A stretch of 64,000 nt of DNA from Nitrospira sp. Ga0074138 (GTDB taxonomy: Bacteria > Nitrospirota > Nitrospiria > Nitrospirales > Nitrospiraceae): contig LNDU01000031.1 in NCBI GenBank assembly GCA_001464735.1, positions 62,001 through 126,000 of the forward strand, written 5' to 3'. The first letter of the stretch is position 1. Every line of letters starts with the position of its first letter. Under the pieces are notes generated by a model. The model ran no database searches. It had not been told where the DNA came from and was given only the letters and a program-made list of their open reading frames with translations. Of the stretch, positions 57,401-64,000 are shown piece by piece. Made by a program: the position numbers and the translations under genes.

Positions 57401-59702
57401 GGGACGGTGGGGATAGAACTGGAGAGGCCAGATCTTGTGGAATCTGGTCCGGTTGATTGAGCCGGGCCAACCAAGCCATTAGAGACCGGTAGACTTGGTC
57501 AGGGCTTTGGAGCGGAGCGTCTGGAATGATGCCATCCGTCACCGCATCGGCCAATGTGCGCTTAAAGGTGATGCGTTCCCATTTGCTGCGATCGTACGAC
57601 CATTCGGTGTTCTTGATCCGAGCAATTGCAAACAGTAGATAGACATCGACGTGAGAGTGCGATTGTCCTTGTCTGAACAAACGTCCGACAAGCTGCTTAA
57701 AGCCTGAGTCCGACCAGGGTAGCGTGAGACAGATCAGTCGATGACAGACGTGCTGAAGACCATCGACTCCAACCCCGGCGACATCGGAAATAATTAGGAC
57801 GTCAATCGTATTGTTCAAGAACTCACGAAGGCCTGTTTTATCCTGTCCAGTGAAGCACCCCACCTTCCAGCCGTTATTGTGAATGGCCCGAGCGAGTGGT
57901 TCGACAATCCCGTCGATCATCGACGTGTAAATAATGGTGTTGGGTTCAAGGAGAGTGAGTAAGTCAGGGAGGCGAACCTGGAGGAGGAGTTGTTCTAATT
58001 GTGAAATGCCGGCGCGTTTCGGTAAAGCCAGGAGTTTTGGGATCCAGGCGGTGCAATCGATGGTCAAGTGATGTTCCCGATATTGCATTGCATATTGGGG
58101 GACCCATCGAAAACCGGTTCGGATCAGTTCCTGGTGCATCCGCATCGCATTGGCAACTGTTGGGGCTGTGTTCAGGTGTTGGAGGGACCGGCCTGTGACA
58201 AGCTCCAGGGTGCTTCTGGCTTCCTCTAAGTCGTTGATCACGGGGGTGGCGGTCATGGCCAAGAGATGAAGGTGTGGGTTCTGTTCCAAGGCGCGTGTGG
58301 CCAGCAGATTGAGTCGTTGCCGTCGAAGTGAGAGATCTTGTGGACGTCGAACTTTCGCTAAATGCTGCTCGTCGATGCAGAGGCAGTTGATCGTCTGGCT
58401 GGTTTGGAGAAACTGTTCAATCTCCTGCTCAGCGTTCGGCTGTTGGAGTAATTCGTAATGGAGAATGAGGTAGCGTGGGAGATTGGACGACGTCCACCGG
58501 GGAGTTAGTGTTTTGGTTTGGATGTCTGAATGAGGAAAGGCGTTCTGGATGGTTTCGACCCAATTAGGAATTACGTTGTTGGGAGTGAGGATAATCGTGG
58601 TGTGGGCATTGACGACTTGGCTGGCCAGCAGTGCGGCAAGAGTTTTCCCAGATCCAGTCCCACAGAAATTCCCGATCCGGCGCCGGTCACGGAGCCGAAC
58701 GGCAATGAGTCGTTGCATCAGATTTGGTGGTTGGGGTTGACCGTCGATCGTGAAGTGGTAGTCGTCTGGAAGCGCCAGGGTTGTGGCCAAGTGGTATTCT
58801 TCCAAGAACTGTTCTTTGATGCGTGTCGCATAGCCCGACGTTGGGGCGTGTTCTAATGACTGTAGGGTGTCGTCGTGGTCGTCAAAGGTCGCGCGCCAGA
58901 GTTTTTGGACGCCACTTTCAATTAAAAAGGCGATCGCGTGCTCATCTTGAATGGGCGCGATGACGTCAAATGCGCTGAGGCTCGGAAGGGGCGCGAGTCG
59001 GGGAAGTCCCTGTTCGTCACGTGGCAAGCCCTGTTGCTGTAATTGACGAATGGTGGCCTTGGCTGAAGCTTGTCCCGTCGCGAATGCTTTAAGGGCTGTG
59101 TGGGAAGGTGAATCTTGAAGCAGAGCCTCGGTCAGGACTCGGGTCTCTCCGGTGGTGTTAAAGAGTCCGGCTTGTTGAGCTAATAAAAATCGTTCAGGTG
59201 GAGTCAGTTGATCGAGATGGGGCAAGAGCGCTTCAACAAAGAGTCGAAGATTGGCGATCGTCCAGCCATATCGGCATGTCGGACAGGGGTTCCCTTCCTG
59301 GGCATGAGCGAGGTACTCAGTGATGGCAGCGCGCCAGAGATGGCCCGGGTGAAGTTGACAGGTCCACAGGATGACGGCGTGGCTGGAGGGGCTGATCTGG
59401 TGAGGGGACAAGGGGGCATTAGCAGTGGGATGCCAGGCCTGGATGAGGTCTGGATAGAGGGTGGCTAGCGAGCCTGGGGATAAGGATGTAGCCTGGCGAC
59501 TGAGGGTGCAGTGCGGACACTTATCGTCGTGGATCCGTTGCTGAATACTGGCTTGCCATACATGAGAGCGTTGATGCCGGCAACGCCAAAAGTGGAGTTG
59601 TCTATGAATGGATGACGAAAGCTCGCTGGTGAGCGGTGGGTTTTGTTCGAGTATCCATTCAAACTGTAAGTGGGGTGGCAGTATTGTTTCGATCGTCTTC
59701 AT
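57390..59702 (-). CDS. Zinc-ribbon/SF2 (SNF2-like) helicase fusion
   Basis: The 770-aa product has two N-terminal zinc ribbons: CRHQRSHVWQASIQQRI then CPHC near residue 62, and CQLHPGHLWRAAI then CPTC near residue 140. This alternation is typical of DUF4379-type ribbons. The helicase core follows: CGTGSGKTLAALL (Walker A, about residue 350), CIDEQHLAK (DExH-like, about residue 440), MTATPVIN, and motif VI QLVGRLFRQGQSHSH. A GANCGTAATA box lies 28 nt upstream. It may remodel or scan DNA, and such fusions occur in defence-type loci. Confidence 0.82.
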   Translation of the reverse strand: MKTIETILPPHLQFEWILEQNPPLTSELSSSIHRQLHFWRCRHQRSHVWQASIQQRIHDDKCPHCTLSRQATSLSPGSLATLYPDLIQAWHPTANAPLSPHQISPSSHAVILWTCQLHPGHLWRAAITEYLAHAQEGNPCPTCRYGWTIANLRLFVEALLPHLDQLTPPERFLLAQQAGLFNTTGETRVLTEALLQDSPSHTALKAFATGQASAKATIRQLQQQGLPRDEQGLPRLAPLPSLSAFDVIAPIQDEHAIAFLIESGVQKLWRATFDDHDDTLQSLEHAPTSGYATRIKEQFLEEYHLATTLALPDDYHFTIDGQPQPPNLMQRLIAVRLRDRRRIGNFCGTGSGKTLAALLASQVVNAHTTIILTPNNVIPNWVETIQNAFPHSDIQTKTLTPRWTSSNLPRYLILHYELLQQPNAEQEIEQFLQTSQTINCLCIDEQHLAKVRRPQDLSLRRQRLNLLATRALEQNPHLHLLAMTATPVINDLEEARSTLELVTGRSLQHLNTAPTVANAMRMHQELIRTGFRWVPQYAMQYREHHLTIDCTAWIPKLLALPKRAGISQLEQLLLQVRLPDLLTLLEPNTIIYTSMIDGIVEPLARAIHNNGWKVGCFTGQDKTGLREFLNNTIDVLIISDVAGVGVDGLQHVCHRLICLTLPWSDSGFKQLVGRLFRQGQSHSHVDVYLLFAIARIKNTEWSYDRSKWERITFKRTLADAVTDGIIPDAPLQSPDQVYRSLMAWLARLNQPDQIPQDLASPVLSPPSPNA

Positions 59703-59730
59703 GTTCCCTAGCGTGAGGCACCTTCTTTGG

Positions 59731-59740
59731 TATTACGCTC
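59731..59740 (-). promoter_or_regulatory. GANCGTAATA box
   Basis: Reads GAGCGTAATA on the - strand, 28 nt before the helicase start. It lies just after the terminator of the upstream genes, which supports a promoter role. Confidence 0.55.
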
Positions 59741-59751
59741 CGGGAAAAGGA

Positions 59752-59771
59752 GATTCCGCCTAGACGGAATC
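59752..59771 (-). terminator. Terminator of the 59.8-62 kb gene run
   Basis: On the - strand GATTCCG-TCTAGG-CGGAATC is a perfect 7-bp stem, followed by TCCTTTTCCC. It begins 12 nt after the stop at 59783. Confidence 0.6.
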
Positions 59772-59782
59772 GAGGTGATGGA

Positions 59783-60061
59783 TCAATGGGGAGGGGTGTG
59801 GGCTGGTAAGGGGATGCCCATCCAGTTGTGAATCAGCCAGTCGATTTCTGCTGCGAGGGCGGCCGCTCTGGTTGGGAAGGGTCCGAGTGTTGGCCCATGA
59901 GAGGGTGTGAGGTCTGCGCTCCATTGGCCATCAGGAGTGGGCTCGACATGGGAGGCGCGCCGGATTGTTGTGGACCCGAGCGCGCAGAGGGGCTGGAGCG
60001 TGTCGGTATAGATAAACTGAATGTGGCCGTCCCGTGTGATCTTAATGCGAGATGGTGTCAT
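59783..60061 (-). CDS. Uncharacterised protein of the DUF1257/DUF2997 cassette
   Basis: The 92-aa product starts at 60061, overlapping the DUF2997 stop by 20 nt. It has IKITRDGHIQFIY, then GSTTIRRASHVEPTPDGQWSADLTP and GPFPTRAAALAAEIDWL. This pattern recurs in many plasmid and phage hypothetical proteins found with DUF2997. It is probably a small beta-beta-alpha domain. The function is unknown. Confidence 0.65.
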   Translation of the reverse strand: MTPSRIKITRDGHIQFIYTDTLQPLCALGSTTIRRASHVEPTPDGQWSADLTPSHGPTLGPFPTRAAALAAEIDWLIHNWMGIPLPAHTPPH

Positions 60062-60230
60062 GGTGGGTGACCTGGGCCTCAACGAATTCTGGTTTGAGAG
60101 ATTCTTGGGCGACTGGGCCGAGCGCTTCTTGCAGGGTTTTGGTGATGGTGCTGCAGGAGGGGCCCTGTCCTCCTACGACATCGATCGTGACGGCGCCGGC
60201 GGGACTGATGCGTACACGGATGGTCGTCAT
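60042..60230 (-). CDS. DUF2997-type protein
   Basis: The 62-aa product has TIRVRISPAGAVTIDVVG, then GQGPSCSTITKTLQEALG. This is the DUF2997 pattern: a beta hairpin followed by a G-x-S-C-x-x-x-T helix start. DUF2997 proteins usually occur beside DUF1257, as here (2 nt apart). The pair is found in cyanobacteria, phages and plasmids; no activity is known. Confidence 0.75.
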   Translation of the reverse strand: MTTIRVRISPAGAVTIDVVGGQGPSCSTITKTLQEALGPVAQESLKPEFVEAQVTHHDTISH

Positions 60231-60232
60231 GC

Positions 60233-60688
60233 TTATGCTCCAATCTGCCCGAGTTCGAGCTCAATAGATCCGTCAGCCAGCTGTGTTTGACTCAGGACAC
60301 AGTGATTCATCTCGGCTAACTGACCGAGCGTAACCTCCAGGGCATAGGCTTGTCGTAGACGCTCGCCTTCTTCGCCGATCTTGTCGGTGAGCCCATATCC
60401 TCCTCGATAATAATCCCAGTGCAAGGCGTAGCCTGGTTGACCGTCACGTCTGGTGACGATGCCAATTTCATAGGCTGTGTCGTTGTTGGGGATCCGGAGG
60501 GCGTGTTCACATTGTCCCATCTCCTCTTTCGTGAATCCGATTGGGAGGGGATGATCGCCGACCGAATACCCATACCAGCGATAGGTTCGTTGGTTGGCAA
60601 CGAATGCTAGCCCTAGCCGCTCAGCGGCGCGTTGGAGGGCGTTGAGATCACGAATGAGGAGGTTGGTGATTTCTACAGTATGAGACAT
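60233..60688 (-). CDS. DUF1257 (Ycf35-like) protein
   Basis: The 151-aa product starts at 60688 after CCTAGGAGTGCCC. It begins MSHTVEITNLLIRDLNALQRAAERLGL and has YALHWDYYRGGYGLTDKIGEEGERL, matching the DUF1257 family of about 120-150 aa. An extended upstream frame is not supported. DUF1257 is related to plastid Ycf35. The neighbouring DUF2997 gene confirms the pairing. Confidence 0.78.
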   Translation of the reverse strand: MSHTVEITNLLIRDLNALQRAAERLGLAFVANQRTYRWYGYSVGDHPLPIGFTKEEMGQCEHALRIPNNDTAYEIGIVTRRDGQPGYALHWDYYRGGYGLTDKIGEEGERLRQAYALEVTLGQLAEMNHCVLSQTQLADGSIELELGQIGA

Positions 60689-60696
60689 GGGCACTC

Positions 60697-61251
60697 CTAG
60701 GTGGATGGTAGCGGTGAATGCAAGGCATTCCATAGGATCAACGGTGATGGGTAGGCGTCGTTCACATTTTCTTTCGCCTGGTCGAAATCCTTCATGGTCC
60801 ATGGGGCCCCATGGAGGATTTGATCAGCGCACTGCTGGAAGAAGAGAGGAGAGGGATTGTCAACGCGTATAGCACGTTGCTCGATGGTGTCTTCGTTGAA
60901 AAAATGGATTGTGAGAAAGGGTTGTTCTTGTAACAGATGAATTACGCGTAATCCGTCCTGGCTCTGGTTGTGTCCATTGATCCACGATTCAAAGATAATT
61001 TCGGTGTGCTGGAGGCGAATGAGAAAGACGATGACGAGGACGGTCTTGACCTGAAGTGCGCCAAGTCGAAATTCAATGCGCGGGGAGGGTCCAAGTGTGT
61101 TGATAGTTGAGTGATCGGTCTTCACGAGCCAGGAGACGGATTGTGGGTGATCAGGCCGATCGTCAATGAGATAGAGAGCGAGAGGGCTTGGGGTGCGTGC
61201 GAGTAATTCGCGATACGTGAGAATAGGATCACCGGTGCCGTTGGGATCCAT
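60697..61251 (-). CDS. Uncharacterised protein
   Basis: The 184-aa product starts at 61251 after CAAGAGGCCCC, overlapping the upstream gene by 23 nt. It contains LALYLIDDRPDHPQSVSWLV, IEFRLGALQVKTVLVIVFLI and ending helices. It seems alpha/beta with a central strand order. No family is recognised. It is directly upstream of the DUF1257 gene (8 nt). Confidence 0.55.
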   Translation of the reverse strand: MDPNGTGDPILTYRELLARTPSPLALYLIDDRPDHPQSVSWLVKTDHSTINTLGPSPRIEFRLGALQVKTVLVIVFLIRLQHTEIIFESWINGHNQSQDGLRVIHLLQEQPFLTIHFFNEDTIEQRAIRVDNPSPLFFQQCADQILHGAPWTMKDFDQAKENVNDAYPSPLILWNALHSPLPST

Positions 61252-61432
61252 GGGGCCTCTTGCGTGATGGTTGACGCTGTTCGCGTCGGGCTTGAGTGAG
61301 TAGGGTTTTCCAGTCTGCAATTTCTTCAGAATGGTAGTTGGAATTGTCTTTGTGATCGAGGTCAGACTCTCGGTCAACAATGCGTTGGAGGGTGGCGATG
61401 AGAGCCTTGGCTGTTTGAGCGGTCAGTGTCAT
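61229..61432 (-). CDS. Small helical protein
   Basis: The 67-aa product starts 3 nt after the zinc-ribbon stop. It has KALIATLQRIVDRESDLDH and a basic C-terminus (RREQRQPSRKRPHG). It is probably a small nucleic-acid-associated protein. Confidence 0.5.
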   Translation of the reverse strand: MTLTAQTAKALIATLQRIVDRESDLDHKDNSNYHSEEIADWKTLLTQARREQRQPSRKRPHGSQRHR

Positions 61433-61435
61433 AGA

Positions 61436-61636
61436 TCACCGAGTTGCTTGTTTAGGAGCTGAGCCAGCGGATCCGGATTTCCGGTGGCGCTTGGATGGTT
61501 GAGTCGGTGCAACTTGGACTGTAGTGAGAGACTCATAGGTGAAGCGTCCTCCACAATTGACACAGCGAACAGGTTCTGTTTCGCCGAACGTGGGAGCTAA
61601 GAGGCCCCGGCAGCGAGGGCAGCGTATAGTGATCAT
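61436..61636 (-). CDS. Small zinc-ribbon protein
   Basis: The 66-aa product starts at 61636 after CTCGAGGAGAATTGC. It holds CPRCRG near residue 5 and CVNCGG near residue 25, a classical four-Cys zinc ribbon, then a basic tail with KRHRKSG. It is likely a nucleic-acid-binding or adaptor protein. Confidence 0.65.
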   Translation of the reverse strand: MITIRCPRCRGLLAPTFGETEPVRCVNCGGRFTYESLTTVQVAPTQPSKRHRKSGSAGSAPKQATR

Positions 61637-61741
61637 GCAATTCTCCTCGAGGAAAAACGGCGACAGGATCGATCTCACTCTATGATGATATGTAGCGGCG
61701 GTGTCCGTAGGCCCGCACCGGAGCTCGCAAGTGTGGGGAGG

Positions 61742-61942
61742 CTAAGTGACGGTGACGACGTGTTGAATGCGCTCCCAGAGCGCGGAGTATCGTTGGGTAC
61801 GGTGTTGGTGCCGGAGGCGGGTGATCCGGGTCCGGTCATGTAGACTCCAGCATCGCGTGAGTCGGTCGAGGGTATGGTCGACAAGTGAGGGTGAGGGTCT
61901 GGATGGGGAACGCCGAGCGCGGAATGGTGGTTCTAATCGCAT
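61742..61942 (-). CDS. Small basic protein
   Basis: The 66-aa product starts at 61942 after AGGAGCCCTCTCACT. It is rich in Arg (RARRSPSRPSPS, then TRITRLRHQHRTQRYS). No domain is recognised. Confidence 0.4.
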   Translation of the reverse strand: MRLEPPFRARRSPSRPSPSLVDHTLDRLTRCWSLHDRTRITRLRHQHRTQRYSALWERIQHVVTVT

Positions 61943-62142
61943 AGTGAGAGGGCTCCTGATTGATGTGAATAGTTGCGGATACAAAGGAACTGGTTGATGG
62001 AGTTCCGGCGACGAGGTCTAGGGAGAATCAGTAGAGCGTGTAAATCGCAGCCCGTGAGAGGAAATGAATACTACAGAAAGCTTACGGGCCGGCTATTTGT
62101 GGGTACGGGAACTGAATAGACGGGTGGTGAGTAGCCGCGTAG

Positions 62143-62409
62143 TCACTGCGGCGGGGAAAAGTGGAAACGGCCCTGTTCATAATCTCGGCAGAGATTCATG
62201 ACGTTGGTAAACTGATAATCGATCATTGAGGGTTCCAATTCACCTTCACCGGTATTGAGCAGCATGGTGGCTGGTTCCCGGTAACTAAATCCGTCGAATC
62301 CCCCGCGTTTGAAGATGACCGACACTCCTGGTTGTTGGGGATGGAGTTGGGATGCGTAGGTCTCATATACAAGGCCCAACTCTCCCGCCTGACAGATTGC
62401 TGTGGTCAC
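62143..62409 (-). CDS. Hypothetical protein, start uncertain
   Basis: The product has up to 88 aa. It begins with GTG at 62409, without a clear ribosome site; a small ACGGG/CCCGT hairpin lies just upstream. The content (ELGLVYETYASQLHPQQPGVSVIFKRGGFDGFSYREPATM, then an acidic part and DYEQGRF) looks protein-like. The function is unknown. Confidence 0.4.
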   Translation of the reverse strand: MTTAICQAGELGLVYETYASQLHPQQPGVSVIFKRGGFDGFSYREPATMLLNTGEGELEPSMIDYQFTNVMNLCRDYEQGRFHFSPPQ

Positions 62410-62587
62410 ACGGGCGAGTACCCGTCATCCAACCTTCAGCGTGCTGAACTTGGAAAGGGTCTCATGACTCATGCGTGCTTCCGTTTGTGGGATGGGTTGT
62501 TGGCGGGAGTGCCTCTTCGTCACGTGCGTTAGGATCAGATCCTTGCCGCGATGTAGATCTACTGGAACGACGTTGCCGGATACAGGA

Positions 62588-62875
62588 TTATTTCTTGCCG
62601 AGAATGGCGTCCTTAGCAGCTTTGACGATTCGGAACTTCACGACCCGCTTGGCCGGGATCTTGATCTCTTCACCGGTTTGAGGATTGCGGCCAATGCGAG
62701 CCTTTCGGTTGGCCAACTTGAGCTTGCCGATACCGGGTAGGGTGAAGACATTCTTGGCTTCGCGATAGGCGAGGGCAGCGAGATCGTCGAGTAGTGCTAC
62801 GGTGGCTTTTTTGGTGAGCCCGGATTTTCCAGCGAGATGTTCGGCGATCTGCGACTTGGTCATGGACTTGGCCAT
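62588..62875 (-). CDS. hup: HU-family DNA-binding protein
   Basis: The 95-aa product is a typical HU/IHF chain: TKSQIAEHLAGKSGLTKKAT, VFTLPGIGKLKLANRKARIGRNPQTGEEIKIPAKRVVKFRI in the beta arms, and a C-terminal helix. The Pro in RNP lies at the arm tip. HU bends and compacts DNA and aids replication and transfer initiation. AAGGAG-CATGCA precedes the ATG, with a sigma-70-like promoter upstream. A plasmid copy may supplement the host HU. Confidence 0.93.
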   Translation of the reverse strand: MAKSMTKSQIAEHLAGKSGLTKKATVALLDDLAALAYREAKNVFTLPGIGKLKLANRKARIGRNPQTGEEIKIPAKRVVKFRIVKAAKDAILGKK

Positions 62876-62905
62876 TGCATGCTCCTTCTAAAAAAGTGAT
62901 TGTTG

Positions 62906-62934
62906 CTTGTAACGAGACGGAGGGAGGTTGTCAA
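62906..62934 (-). promoter_or_regulatory. Sigma-70-like promoter of the HU gene
   Basis: On the - strand TTGACA (62934-62929), 17 bases, then TACAAG (62911-62906), 31 nt before the HU start. The -35 is perfect and the -10 matches four of six. Confidence 0.6.
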
Positions 62935-62952
62935 GTGGACTGTGACCGGAAA

Positions 62953-63207
62953 TCAGGTGCTTGTTGGGTGTTCTGCTCGCCAAGGAGCTCGTAAAACCAC
63001 GATAAGGACTAGAATCCAACAGAGTCCAGCAAACGACCATCGTAGGAAAGGGGCTTGCCAACGAAGCAGACCCAAAACACTGCTGAGTCCTGCAGTCGCA
63101 AATAAAGTGATTACAAATATTGTGTTCCTTCGGCTGCGAAATGTCCAAGCGATGGCTGCTCGTAAATCTGATCGTCGAACAGTTTGGGGGACGTTTGGGT
63201 CATTCAT
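62953..63207 (-). CDS. Small two-pass membrane protein
   Basis: The 84-aa product starts at 63207, overlapping the upstream stop as ATGA. Two hydrophobic segments (FVITLFATAGLSSVLGLL and FAGLCWILVLIVVL) flank a short loop with WQAPFLRW; the N-terminus is basic. Likely inner membrane. The function is unknown. Confidence 0.55.
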   Translation of the reverse strand: MNDPNVPQTVRRSDLRAAIAWTFRSRRNTIFVITLFATAGLSSVLGLLRWQAPFLRWSFAGLCWILVLIVVLRAPWRAEHPTST

Positions 63208-63422
63208 GGCTTGGAGCTCTCAACATCAAGCTCGATCGCACAGCCTAAGCACCGCGGTGGCATGCCGGGCACTATGGCAATCTTCCCAACTGTGAGACAA
63301 GATGGACACTGTAGATTTTCAGCGATACCACATAAGGTGGCCGGTACCTGGATGGTGAATCGCCGTCCACCTGCATGGTGCCGAGATCCTTCTGGCCGCG
63401 TGTGGCTCTGCATGATCATCAT
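63204..63422 (-). CDS. Small zinc-ribbon protein
   Basis: The product is up to 72 aa. It has CPSC near residue 39 and CLGC near residue 58, so one zinc site. The N-terminal 30 residues are basic; the true start could be at codon 4. It is coupled to the membrane-protein gene by a 4-base overlap. Confidence 0.5.
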   Translation of the reverse strand: MMIMQSHTRPEGSRHHAGGRRFTIQVPATLCGIAENLQCPSCLTVGKIAIVPGMPPRCLGCAIELDVESSKP

Positions 63423-63443
63423 TCTTTCTGATGTTTCAATAGA

Positions 63444-64000
63444 TCAGTTGATCGCTACCCGCTCTATTTTGATTCCCCACACCCACCAGTTCTGTCCCCA
63501 GGCATCTGCTCCATAGATGGAGTCCCAGAGTGCGCGAAAGCATCCTTGCACACTAATTGCTCCATTGACTTTTTTGCCGTCTTGGATGCGATCACCAGTA
63601 TAGGGGATTCCTTCTGCTATGGCGTCTTCTTCGCTGATACTCTGTATTTGCTCGCCCCACACGGAAAGGATTTTTACAAATGACCTAGCGGCCCATTGGG
63701 GCATAAAGAGTCCTGATCGTCGGAACCAGCCCACTTTGCGCCGGTCAGTGCAGACATGTGGCGGAGGATTGTTGGCGTAACAGGCACCTTTGCTCCGATC
63801 GGCGATGAAGTGATATTGGGGTTTTTGGGACTTGGTGGCTTTACTCCGTATCCATCGGCCGTAGAGGTAGTGGGCTTCTCGGATATAGCGGATCTCGCCG
63901 ACACGGAATGGGCAAGGGACCTCCACGGCACCTTCATCGGGATATTCTTCCAAGGATACAAGCAACCCGGTGTAGCGATAGGGCACTCCGTTATCATCCT
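63444..64000 (-). CDS. Phage-type ASCH-like protein, N-terminus cut by the window end
   Basis: The frame stays open to the window edge (DDNGVPYRYTGLL precedes a GTG at 63986), so the gene starts outside. The C-terminal part has the pattern of phage and plasmid ASCH-like proteins: VGEIRYIREAHY, then LFMPQWAARSFVKILSV, ISEEDAIAEGIPY, FRALWDSIYG and NWWVWGIKI. ASCH domains are thought to bind RNA or modified nucleosides. The full protein is usually about 200-250 aa. Confidence 0.7.
   Translation of the reverse strand, partial: DDNGVPYRYTGLLVSLEEYPDEGAVEVPCPFRVGEIRYIREAHYLYGRWIRSKATKSQKPQYHFIADRSKGACYANNPPPHVCTDRRKVGWFRRSGLFMPQWAARSFVKILSVWGEQIQSISEEDAIAEGIPYTGDRIQDGKKVNGAISVQGCFRALWDSIYGADAWGQNWWVWGIKIERVAIN

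Noticed and set aside
1..64000. CRISPR arrays, insertion sequences, rRNA and tRNA genes
   Set aside because: No regularly spaced identical repeats, transposase motifs or RNA gene signatures were found by reading.

Overview
The window looks like part of a large conjugative element (a plasmid or an integrative conjugative element) from a diderm, Gram-negative bacterium. Supporting this are an F-type mating-pair-formation region (TraH end, TraG, TraN), several lipoproteins with lipobox cysteines, two lytic transglycosylases, and a ParM/ParR-type partition pair. I see no rRNA, tRNA, transposase, integrase, phage structural gene or CRISPR array. The host cannot be named from the sequence. Base composition is moderately GC-rich, and most genes carry good AGGAGG-like ribosome sites.

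Layout. (1) 1-17.1 kb, mostly + strand: the transfer region, with TraH (3' end), a very long TraG, small exported proteins, a NusA-like S1/KH protein, a coiled-coil lipoprotein, TraN, a YbjQ-like protein, a VirB1-type transglycosylase, a NusG-like NGN/KOW protein, an HD-domain protein, inner-membrane proteins and an exported beta-rich protein. Two paralogous lipoprotein genes run on the - strand inside it. (2) 17.4-21.7 kb: a LuxR-type response regulator, parR/parM on the - strand, a 0.5-kb regulatory gap with 12-bp tandem repeats, and a three-gene + operon. (3) 22-38.5 kb, - strand: a dense run of accessory genes. These include SSB, a membrane-anchored transglycosylase, NADAR, RNase H, macro domain, a DUF488-like protein, SLOG, an orphan receiver, nucleoside diphosphate kinase, a Cys-phosphatase, an S4-like protein and an Upf1-like SF1 helicase, among many unknowns. 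(4) 39-45.5 kb, mixed strands: two paralogous zinc-ribbon proteins around an SSB gene, and a further OB-fold protein. (5) 45.5-64 kb, - strand: a duplicated MazG-like protein, a double-length ThyX-like protein, XseA/XseB, SSB, a cytosine-5 DNA methyltransferase, a zinc-ribbon/helicase fusion, a DUF1257/DUF2997 pair, HU, and a phage-type ASCH-like protein cut by the window end.

How the parts fit: region 1 builds the transfer channel and appears to bring its own transcription-elongation factors. The rest supplies partitioning, single-stranded DNA handling, nucleotide-pool control, DNA modification and probable protection against host defences. The most interesting observations are the NusA-like plus NusG-like pair in the transfer operon; a recurrent small leader hairpin found 35-50 nt before five start codons; a GANCGTAATA box before four - strand genes; and a macro/NADAR/SLOG set without any visible ADP-ribosylating toxin.
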